Shown: positions 1-5,966 of the stretch, piece by piece
Numbering within the stretch: position 1 is the first letter of the stretch
Layout: the number at the start of each line of letters is the position of its first letter
Assembly (NCBI GenBank): GCA_030731695.1
Contig: JANQTK010000182.1
Span: 10,747-16,712, forward strand
Reading direction: 5' to 3'
Length of the DNA: 5,966 bases
Source of the DNA: Polaribacter sp.
GTDB taxonomy: Bacteria; Bacteroidota; Bacteroidia; Flavobacteriales; Flavobacteriaceae
Translations under genes and position numbers: made by a program
The notes under the pieces: generated by a model
What the model saw: only the letters and a program-made list of their open reading frames with translations
Told to the model about the DNA's origin: nothing
Databases searched by the model: none

Positions 1-1
1 A

Positions 2-1318
2 ATGCTCCAAAAATTTGAACAACATATAAAAACGAATTTTCCTTTTTTAAAGGATTCAAAACTATTGTTGGCTATTTCTGGAGGATTAGATTCTGTTGTT
101 TTGATGCATTTATGCAATCAATTAAAATTGAATATTTATTTAGCCCATTGCAATTTTAAATTACGAAACCAAGAAAGTGATTTAGATGAAGGATTTGTTA
201 TAAAATTATCTCAATTATCGTCTAATCAGATTTTTACAACTTTTTTTGAAACAGCATTAGTCGCTAAAAAAAAGCAGATTTCTATCCAAATTGCCGCCAG
301 AGAATTGCGTTACAACTGGTTTCAAGAATTGGCACAAAAACATCAATTTGATGTTATTTTGACAGCACATCATTTAGATGATTCTCTAGAAACTTTTTTG
401 ATACATCTAACCCGTGGTTCAGGCTTGGAGGGCTTTACTGGAATTCCCTCAACAAACGGAAATATCATTCGTCCTCTATTGCCATTTTCAAGAGCTGAAA
501 TTTTGGAATATGCCATTGAAAATAATTTAGAATGGCGTGAAGACAGCTCAAATGCAACTACAAAATACCTTCGAAATAATATTAGGCATCAAGTAATTCC
601 GATTTTGAAAGAAATCAATCCTAGTTTGTTAGATTCCTTTGCAAATACAATTCAATATTTACAAGATGCGCAACAAATTATTGATGATCGCATTGATGAA
701 GTTTCAGCAAAAATTAGTGTTGAAAAAGACGGAATGTTATTTTTTGATATTTCAAAAATCAACAAATTGTCAAATCCAAAAGCGTATTTGTATCAACTTT
801 TGAAAAAATATCAGTTTACAGAATGGAATAATGTTGTTGATTTGCTCACATCACAATCAGGAAAACAGGTTTTTTCTAAAACACATGTATTGTTAAAAGA
901 TAGAGATTTTTTGATTTTAGATAAAATCACTACTAAAAAAAGCGATTCAGAAAGCTTTGAAATTTTGGAACATCAATCACAAATATCAAATCCTATTTTT
1001 TTAACTTTTGAAACAAATTCATCAAAAAATAGCGAAGCTAGAAATACTATTTCAGTAGCTAAAGAGTTGTTAAAATATCCATTAATTATAAGAAAATGGC
1101 AAAATGGGGACTACTTTTGTCCTACAGGAATGCAAGGCAAAAAAAAATTGAGCAAGTATTTTAAAGATGAGAAATTTTCGCTCCTAGAAAAAGAAAAAAC
1201 TTGGTTGCTTTGCACTGTTGAAAACGAAATTATTTGGGTCATCAATCACAGACAAGACAGCCGTTTTTTAGCAGACTCAACAACCGAAAATAGTTTACAA
1301 ATTACCTACAAATCATGA
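2..1318 (+). CDS. tilS: tRNA(Ile)-lysidine synthetase TilS
   Basis: TilS is a cytoplasmic ATP-dependent ligase that joins lysine to C34 of the CAU-anticodon tRNA(Ile), switching it from AUG to AUA decoding; it is normally essential. The 438-residue protein shows the N-type ATP pyrophosphatase P-loop SGGLDS at residues 26-31, then AHCNFKLR (48-55) and TAHHLDD (121-127). The family's WRED-SN...RN-IR block follows at about 178-195 (W178, D181, N184, R191, R195). The C-terminal domain, about 361-431, carries RKWQNGD and the GKKKLSKYFKDEK stretch typical of the TilS C-terminal domain. Length and both ends match a complete Bacteroidota TilS. The ATG at base 2 fits the usual short lead (25 residues) before the P-loop, but upstream sequence, promoter and any earlier start are outside the window. 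The stop overlaps the next start by four bases, suggesting an operon. Family assignment is firm; the exact start is slightly less so. Confidence 0.96.
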   Translation: MLQKFEQHIKTNFPFLKDSKLLLAISGGLDSVVLMHLCNQLKLNIYLAHCNFKLRNQESDLDEGFVIKLSQLSSNQIFTTFFETALVAKKKQISIQIAARELRYNWFQELAQKHQFDVILTAHHLDDSLETFLIHLTRGSGLEGFTGIPSTNGNIIRPLLPFSRAEILEYAIENNLEWREDSSNATTKYLRNNIRHQVIPILKEINPSLLDSFANTIQYLQDAQQIIDDRIDEVSAKISVEKDGMLFFDISKINKLSNPKAYLYQLLKKYQFTEWNNVVDLLTSQSGKQVFSKTHVLLKDRDFLILDKITTKKSDSESFEILEHQSQISNPIFLTFETNSSKNSEARNTISVAKELLKYPLIIRKWQNGDYFCPTGMQGKKKLSKYFKDEKFSLLEKEKTWLLCTVENEIIWVINHRQDSRFLADSTTENSLQITYKS

Positions 1319-3282
1319 AGCAATTTCTAATTATAATATCACTTTTGAGTGTTTTTTTCATGAAAGCGCAAAATGCTGATAATCCAATTTTAATTTCCAC
1401 AGAAGTTCAAAATATTTCTGAAACCGAATATGACATCGTATTCAAAGCACAACTTTTTAAAGGTTGGTATTTGTACTCTCAATACAATCCAGATGGCGCT
1501 TCTTTGCCTTTAGAAATTACAATTCAAAATGGCGAAACTGGCTATGAATTGGTTGGAAAAGCGAAGGAAGAAACCACTTTTAAAAAATATTCTGATGTGT
1601 GGGAAAAAGAAGAAATTGTCTTTAAAGAAACTGCAAAAATTACCCAAAGAATTCAGCTTACCAATAAAAAAATCACTCAGATAAAACTCAATTTTTTTGG
1701 CCAAGTTTGCGAAACTGCGTGCATCAATGTTGATGAAAATTTCACGATTTCATTGACAGGAAAAGCAATCACGGAAACCATTTCAATTGATGAAAAAAGC
1801 AAAAAATTATCCCAAGAACTGCAATTAGATTTAAAAAACACAGAACTTTTAGAACTTTCAACTTCTTCATCTTCCGAAAAATCAACAGGATTATTGGGCA
1901 TTTTTATTTTGGGTTTTGTAGGTGGTTTGCTAGCCCTGTTAACACCTTGTGTATTTCCAATGATTCCCTTAACAGTATCTTTTTTTACCAAACAATCACA
2001 AGACAAAAAAAAGGGAATTTTCAACGCCATTTTATATGGTTTTTTTATTGTATTGATTTATATGCTATTAAGCGTTCCTTTTCACTTTTTAGACAATTTA
2101 AATCCTGAAATTTTAAATACCATTTCCACCAATGTTTGGTTGAATACCTTCTTTTTTATGATATTGGTATTTTTTGCGTTTTCATTCTTCGGATTTTACG
2201 AAATCACCTTGCCAAGTTCTTGGGGAGACAAAATGGATTCAGCTTCTTCTGTGGGTGGTTTTGTCGGAATTTTCTTCATGGCATTGACTTTGGCAATTGT
2301 TTCATTTTCGTGTACAGGACCCATTTTGGGCTCATTGTTGGCAGGCTCTTTAAGTTCGGATGGTGGCGCAACTCAATTAACAACAGGAATGACTGGTTTT
2401 GGATTGGCTTTGGCATTGCCATTTGCGTTGTTTGCGTTGTTTCCAAATTGGTTAAATTCATTACCAAAATCTGGTGGATGGTTGAATACTACCAAAGTTA
2501 TTTTGGGTTTTATTGAACTCGCTTTTGCATTCAAATTTTTATCAAATGCTGATTTAGTAGGTCATTGGGGCATTTTAAAAAGAGAAATTTTCATCGGAAT
2601 TTGGATACTTATTTTTGTGCTACTTGCCTTGTATGTATTTGCAAAAATCAAATTTCCACATGATGCTCCTGTCAAGAAATTATCATATTCACGAATTTCT
2701 TTTGGAGTATTTTTGATAGCATTTGTGGTGTATTTATCACCTGGGGTTTTGAAAAATCCAACTTGGAATTTGAGTTTATTGAGTGGTTTTCCACCTCCAC
2801 AATTTTACAGTATTTACAATCAAGAAAGCGATTGTCCCTTAGGATTGGATTGTTACAAAGATTTTGATGAAGGTTTGGCTGCTGCAAAATTGCAAAACAA
2901 ACCCATTTTGCTTGATTTTACAGGTTGGGCTTGCGTAAATTGCCGAAAAATGGAAGAAAATGTTTGGAGTGATCCAGCAATTTATCAACTCTTGAAAAAC
3001 GAAGTTATTCTAATTTCTTTGTATGTAGATGACAATGAAAAACAACTCCCAAAAGAACAGCAATTTACCTTTTTAAAATCCAATGGAAAAACCAAAGAAA
3101 TAAAAACTGTGGGTGATAAATGGGCTACTTTTCAAGTCATCAATTTTAAAAATGCTTCACAACCTTATTATATTCTAATGAGTCCTGAGTTGGAAATTTT
3201 AAATATTCCACAACAATATTCGGATGTGGAAACCTATCAAAAATGGTTAGAAATTGGTTTGAAAAGGTTTCAAGAAAATTGA
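1315..3282 (+). CDS. dsbD: Thiol:disulfide interchange protein DsbD (three-domain)
   Basis: DsbD is an inner-membrane reductase that passes electrons from cytoplasmic thioredoxin to periplasmic thiol proteins (disulfide isomerases, cytochrome c maturation). All three modules are visible in 655 residues. A signal peptide (about 1-18, hydrophobic LIIISLLSVFF then KAQ) leads into the periplasmic N-terminal domain, with FKGWYLYSQYNP and a cysteine pair C132/C136 in QVCETACINVDENF. About eight membrane segments follow between residues 193 and 477, with the paired transmembrane cysteines C212 (LTPCVFPMIP) and C333 (FSCTGPILG). The C-terminal thioredoxin-like domain (about 515-655) has the active site WACVNCR, C540/C543, preceded by C507 and C513 in CPLGLDC. 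Thus all three redox pairs are present. The start is the ATG inside the tilS stop (ATGA); it gives a proper signal peptide, and no Shine-Dalgarno is seen, as usual in Bacteroidota. The CX3C spacing of the N-terminal pair is tighter than the CX5C of E. coli DsbD. Physiological partners cannot be told from this window. Confidence 0.94.
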   Translation: MKQFLIIISLLSVFFMKAQNADNPILISTEVQNISETEYDIVFKAQLFKGWYLYSQYNPDGASLPLEITIQNGETGYELVGKAKEETTFKKYSDVWEKEEIVFKETAKITQRIQLTNKKITQIKLNFFGQVCETACINVDENFTISLTGKAITETISIDEKSKKLSQELQLDLKNTELLELSTSSSSEKSTGLLGIFILGFVGGLLALLTPCVFPMIPLTVSFFTKQSQDKKKGIFNAILYGFFIVLIYMLLSVPFHFLDNLNPEILNTISTNVWLNTFFFMILVFFAFSFFGFYEITLPSSWGDKMDSASSVGGFVGIFFMALTLAIVSFSCTGPILGSLLAGSLSSDGGATQLTTGMTGFGLALALPFALFALFPNWLNSLPKSGGWLNTTKVILGFIELAFAFKFLSNADLVGHWGILKREIFIGIWILIFVLLALYVFAKIKFPHDAPVKKLSYSRISFGVFLIAFVVYLSPGVLKNPTWNLSLLSGFPPPQFYSIYNQESDCPLGLDCYKDFDEGLAAAKLQNKPILLDFTGWACVNCRKMEENVWSDPAIYQLLKNEVILISLYVDDNEKQLPKEQQFTFLKSNGKTKEIKTVGDKWATFQVINFKNASQPYYILMSPELEILNIPQQYSDVETYQKWLEIGLKRFQEN

Positions 3283-3302
3283 TAAAAATTCAACTCTTTA
3301 AC

Positions 3303-3324
3303 ATTCAAATCTTGGATTTTGAAT
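3303..3324 (+). terminator. Weak hairpin after dsbD, possible terminator
   Basis: ATTCAAATC (3303-3311), a TTG loop and GATTTTGAAT (3315-3324) form a nearly perfect inverted repeat with one bulged base, starting 20 bases after the dsbD stop. The stem is AT-rich and so weak. What follows (CTTAAATTTTG) is only partly T-rich. Placement between two same-strand genes fits the end of the tilS-dsbD transcript, but the hairpin alone is not strong evidence of intrinsic termination. Confidence 0.35.
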
Positions 3325-3374
3325 CTTAAATTTTGAACACATTTTATGAGTTTTGTTTAAAAACTAAGTTTTTC

Positions 3375-3386
3375 GTAATTAATTAC
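3375..3386. promoter_or_regulatory. Perfect 12-bp palindrome GTAATTAATTAC, candidate operator
   Basis: GTAATTAATTAC is its own reverse complement and overlaps the first TTTTCGTAATT copy, so the GTAATT half-site is repeated at the other two copies (3406-3411 and 3461-3466). A dyad with recurring half-sites about 100 bases before a start codon is the usual layout of a helix-turn-helix regulator site. No regulator gene lies in the window, and AT-rich spacers produce such palindromes by chance, so this is only a candidate. Confidence 0.3.
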
Positions 3387-3412
3387 TCAAATTTATATCG
3401 TTTTCGTAATTA

Positions 3413-3444
3413 TTTTGCATATTATTTAGATAAAGCTAGCTTCT
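3413..3444 (+). promoter_or_regulatory. Candidate Bacteroidota-type promoter for ppc
   Basis: TTTTG at 3413-3417 could be a -33 box. Nineteen bases later TAGCTTCT (3437-3444) partly matches the -7 consensus TAnnTTTG (TA and the first two T's fit, the final TG does not). Transcription would begin near 3450 and give a leader of about 40 bases. An alternative reading takes TTATTTTG (3410-3417) itself as a one-mismatch -7 box. Neither is a full match, so ppc having its own promoter somewhere in 3283-3489 is more certain than its exact place. Confidence 0.25.
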
Positions 3445-3489
3445 TTGTTTTTGGTTTTTCGTAATTTCACATCTTAAAACTTGAAGACT

Positions 3490-5966
3490 ATGACTGCAAT
3501 CCCCAAATTGGCGAGATTTAACAATAATGTTCTCTCTAAATATCAAATTTATAACAGCATTTTTATAACGCTCCCATTTGATACAATTACCAATACTGGA
3601 GTATTGCTGCCTCTTTTTCATAAAGTGTGTGAAAAAGGGTTTCAGGAAGGAAAAAATCCTACAGAAATTATTGAAACTTTTTTTAAAAAATACCAAGAAA
3701 ATCCTTCTGATAAAGAAGAAAATGATTTGCTATTTCGTTTTATTCAATATATTGAACGCCAAGTAGTTTTGTTTGACGCCATAGAAGATGCCGCCTTTCC
3801 AATCGTGAATAATATGGACGGAATTGGAACACTTAGAAACTCAAAAGAAATGGCTTTTTTAAATGATAAAAAAGAAGCGCTGAAAAATCATTTAGAGGAT
3901 TTTAAAGTACGCGTTGTATTAACAGCGCACCCAACACAGTTTTATCCAGGAAGTGTTTTAGGAATCATTACAGATTTAGACAAAGCAATTAGAAATGATG
4001 ATTTATTGCTCATCAAAAAATTATTAGCACAATTAGGAAAAACTCCTTTTTACAAAAAGAAAAAACCAACACCTTTTGACGAAGCTGTAAGTTTGATTTG
4101 GTATTTAGAAAACGTTTTTTATCATTCAGTAAGTAAAATTTACAACTACATTCAAGATAATATTTACGATGGAAATCCTATTGATAACGAAATTATTGAT
4201 CTAGGATTCTGGCCAGGTGGAGATAGAGATGGAAATCCTTTTGTAACTACTCAAATTACGTTAGATGTTGCAGAGCGTTTGCGTCAAACAATTTTAAGAA
4301 ATTATTACAGAGATGTAAGACGTCTTAAAAGACGTTTTACGTTTGATGGTGTGCAAGAAATTTTATCAAGAATAGAAAAACGATTATACAAACATGTCAT
4401 TCGAAGTTATGAGAAAATCAATTTTTCGCAAAAAATTTTGCTAGACGAATTGTATGAAGCAAGAGATATTATTGAAAAAAACCATCAATCGTTGTTTATT
4501 GAAGAATTGAATGATTTTATCAATAAAGTACGCATTTTTGGATTCCATTTTGCAACACTTGACATCAGACAAGATAGCAGAGTGCATCACCAAGCATTTA
4601 CACAAATTGTAACCGATTTATTAGCAACTGGCGATACTACTTTTCCAAAAAATTACCACTCACTTTCTGAAGAAGAGCAAATTGAAGTTTTATCCTTAGT
4701 AAAAGGAAATATCGATCCAAGTATTTTGTCAGATGAAATGTCTGTAAGTACTATTGAATCGATTTATGCGCTCAAAACAATACAAAGTCGCAATGGCGAG
4801 CGTGGTGCAAATAGATACATTATTAGCAACAATCAATCAGCTTTAAATGTGATGCAAACCTTTGCCATGTTAAATTTATGTGGATTTGAAAACGAATTGC
4901 CAGTAGATGTCATTCCGCTTTTTGAAACCGTGGATGATTTGGAAAATGCGAGTAACGTGATGCGAACTTTATATACAAACCATGCCTACAGATACCATTT
5001 AACCAAAAGAAAAAACAAACAGACTGTGATGTTAGGTTTTTCTGATGGCACAAAAGATGGTGGTTATTTAATGGCAAATTGGGGGATTTTTAAAGCCAAA
5101 GAAGCACTTACACAAATTTCAAGAGAATTTGATGTGGATGTTATTTTCTTTGACGGACGTGGAGGACCACCTGCAAGAGGAGGAGGAAAAACACATCAAT
5201 TTTATGCTTCTTTAGGGCCAACAATTGAAGACAAAGAAATTCAGTTAACCATTCAAGGTCAAACAATTAGTTCTAATTTCGGCACAGAAGAATCTTCGCA
5301 GTTTAATTTAGAACAACTATTAAGTTCAGGTATCAAAAACGAAATGTTCACCAAAGATCAATTGAACGAACATCACCGAAAACTCATGGAAGACATGGCT
5401 GCAACCAGCTACAAAACCTATATTGACTTTAAAAATCATCCTCAGTTTTTGCCCTACTTAGAACAAATGAGTACGTTAAAATACTATGCAAAAACCAATA
5501 TTGGCAGTAGACCAAGCAAACGTTCCACTTCAGATTCTCTGGATTTTGCTTCCTTGAGAGCGATTCCTTTTGTAGGAAGTTGGAGTCAGTTAAAACAAAA
5601 TGTTCCCGGTTTTTATGGTGTTGGAACTGCTTTGAAAAAATATGAAGATGCAGGTCGTTTTAATGAAATTATTGAGTTTTACCACGCTTCCGATTTCTTT
5701 AGAACACTACTTGAAAACAGTATGATGAGTTTGAAAAAATCATTTTTTGGATTGACCCAATACATGGCTGATGATCCCGTTTTTGGTGATTTTTGGAAAC
5801 TGATTCACGAAGAATACGAAACTACCAAACGCTTATTATTAAAATTAGCGGGTTATACTGAATTAATGGAAGATTTTCCAGTAGGAAAAGCCTCTATAGA
5901 AATTCGCGAAAAAATTGTGTTGCCTCTGCTAACCATTCAACAATATGCCTTGAAAAAAATTCAAGA
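3490..5966 (+). CDS. ppc: Phosphoenolpyruvate carboxylase, 3' end cut by window
   Basis: Ppc is a cytoplasmic enzyme that makes oxaloacetate and phosphate from PEP and bicarbonate, replenishing the TCA cycle. The frame stays open for 825 codons to the window edge. E. coli-type enzymes extend about 50 residues past the last recognisable motif (R806 here), so perhaps 20-40 residues are missing, including the C-terminal tail. Visible landmarks, with E. coli equivalents from my own alignment, are: catalytic H147 in VLTAHPT (H138), GGDRDGNP (243-250), R360 in LDIRQ (R396), E479 in FETVDD (E506), D519 and K522 in FSDGTKDGG (D543, K546), R557 and R563 in the glycine-rich loop (R581, R587), R674 in GSRPSKR (R699) and R690 in LRAIP (R713). 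K750 and R806 align with the aspartate-binding K773 and R832, so feedback inhibition by aspartate is plausible. Oddities are D555 where E. coli has H579, FSDG for YSDS, and TAHPTQFYP lacking the usual Arg. The ATG at 3490 is chosen because it gives a normal N-terminal lead; no Shine-Dalgarno is seen. The gene is separated from dsbD by 207 bases and probably transcribed on its own. Confidence 0.95.
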   Translation, partial: MTAIPKLARFNNNVLSKYQIYNSIFITLPFDTITNTGVLLPLFHKVCEKGFQEGKNPTEIIETFFKKYQENPSDKEENDLLFRFIQYIERQVVLFDAIEDAAFPIVNNMDGIGTLRNSKEMAFLNDKKEALKNHLEDFKVRVVLTAHPTQFYPGSVLGIITDLDKAIRNDDLLLIKKLLAQLGKTPFYKKKKPTPFDEAVSLIWYLENVFYHSVSKIYNYIQDNIYDGNPIDNEIIDLGFWPGGDRDGNPFVTTQITLDVAERLRQTILRNYYRDVRRLKRRFTFDGVQEILSRIEKRLYKHVIRSYEKINFSQKILLDELYEARDIIEKNHQSLFIEELNDFINKVRIFGFHFATLDIRQDSRVHHQAFTQIVTDLLATGDTTFPKNYHSLSEEEQIEVLSLVKGNIDPSILSDEMSVSTIESIYALKTIQSRNGERGANRYIISNNQSALNVMQTFAMLNLCGFENELPVDVIPLFETVDDLENASNVMRTLYTNHAYRYHLTKRKNKQTVMLGFSDGTKDGGYLMANWGIFKAKEALTQISREFDVDVIFFDGRGGPPARGGGKTHQFYASLGPTIEDKEIQLTIQGQTISSNFGTEESSQFNLEQLLSSGIKNEMFTKDQLNEHHRKLMEDMAATSYKTYIDFKNHPQFLPYLEQMSTLKYYAKTNIGSRPSKRSTSDSLDFASLRAIPFVGSWSQLKQNVPGFYGVGTALKKYEDAGRFNEIIEFYHASDFFRTLLENSMMSLKKSFFGLTQYMADDPVFGDFWKLIHEEYETTKRLLLKLAGYTELMEDFPVGKASIEIREKIVLPLLTIQQYALKKIQ

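Larger units (their letters stand above)
3368..3466 (+). repeat. Three copies of G-TTTT(T)-CGTAATT upstream of ppc
   Basis: The element GTTTTTCGTAATT occurs at 3368-3380 and 3454-3466, and as GTTTTCGTAATT (one T fewer) at 3400-3411. All three are in the same orientation. The CG steps lie 31 and 55 bases apart. The last copy ends 23 bases before the ppc start codon. CGTA followed by AT-rich sequence resembles the region around Bacteroidota -7 elements (TAnnTTTG), so these may be promoter remnants or alternative promoters; they could equally be binding sites for a regulator. In such AT-rich DNA part of the match is expected by chance, but the shared CG inside the T/A run makes three copies in 100 bases notable. 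Confidence 0.5.

Noticed and set aside
1510..2030. Minus-strand open frames (64 and 117 codons) opposite dsbD
   Set aside because: They lie wholly inside a clearly coding dsbD region, have low-complexity Phe/Lys/Ser-rich translations and match no family I know; they are antisense shadows.
2136..2516. A 126-codon + strand frame in another phase within dsbD, rich in hydrophobic residues
   Set aside because: It is an out-of-frame reading of the dsbD membrane segments, where T-rich codons give Phe/Trp/Gly-rich shadows; the conserved DsbD frame explains the sequence.
3283..3489. Possible small RNA, tRNA, riboswitch or small protein gene in the dsbD-ppc spacer
   Set aside because: No tRNA-like cloverleaf, strong GC-containing structure or credible small open frame is seen; the stretch is AT-rich and accounted for by a weak hairpin, short repeats and probable promoter sequence.
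3436..3696. Minus-strand 86-codon frame over the ppc upstream region and 5' end
   Set aside because: It overlaps the start of ppc, resembles nothing known and would need to be transcribed against ppc; most likely chance.
3578..3766. A 62-codon + strand frame inside the first part of ppc
   Set aside because: It is a shifted frame of ppc with a Lys/Leu/Ile-rich, low-complexity translation; the ppc frame through this region is continuous and leads to all family motifs.
1..5966. Mobile element, CRISPR array, toxin-antitoxin or defence cassette
   Set aside because: No terminal inverted repeats, regularly spaced repeats or small gene pairs are present; the three housekeeping genes use similar codons and leave little unexplained sequence.

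Overview
The window comes from a very AT-rich bacterial chromosome (GC roughly one third, judged by eye). It most likely belongs to the Bacteroidota, probably a marine or aquatic Flavobacteriia member. The evidence is the AT- and A-rich codon use, starts with no Shine-Dalgarno sequence, and proteins with Bacteroidota-type features: the TilS C-terminal domain, a DsbD with an FTGWACVNCRKMEE thioredoxin site, and a divergent PEP carboxylase. The assignment rests on recognising these families, not on a database search.

Layout: three genes, all on the + strand, fill almost the whole window. Positions 2-1318 hold tilS (tRNA(Ile)-lysidine synthetase). Its stop overlaps by four bases (ATGA) the start of a dsbD-type thiol:disulfide interchange protein at 1315-3282, so the two look like one translationally coupled transcription unit. 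A 207-base intergenic stretch (3283-3489) follows. It carries a weak hairpin just after the dsbD stop, three copies of a TTTTCGTAATT element (one inside a perfect 12-bp palindrome), a second 10-bp palindrome and a possible Bacteroidota-type promoter. From 3490 to the right edge runs ppc, a phosphoenolpyruvate carboxylase. It is cut off by the window end only some 20-40 residues before its expected C-terminus.

Function: these are housekeeping genes without an obvious common pathway. TilS makes lysidine at the wobble base of the AUA-reading tRNA(Ile). DsbD carries reducing power from cytoplasmic thioredoxin across the inner membrane to periplasmic thiol proteins. Ppc refills oxaloacetate from PEP and bicarbonate. 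I see no mobile element, CRISPR array, RNA gene or defence cassette, and no convincing undescribed system. The points most worth a second look are the non-canonical active-site motifs of the PEP carboxylase and the repeated/palindromic elements in front of it.
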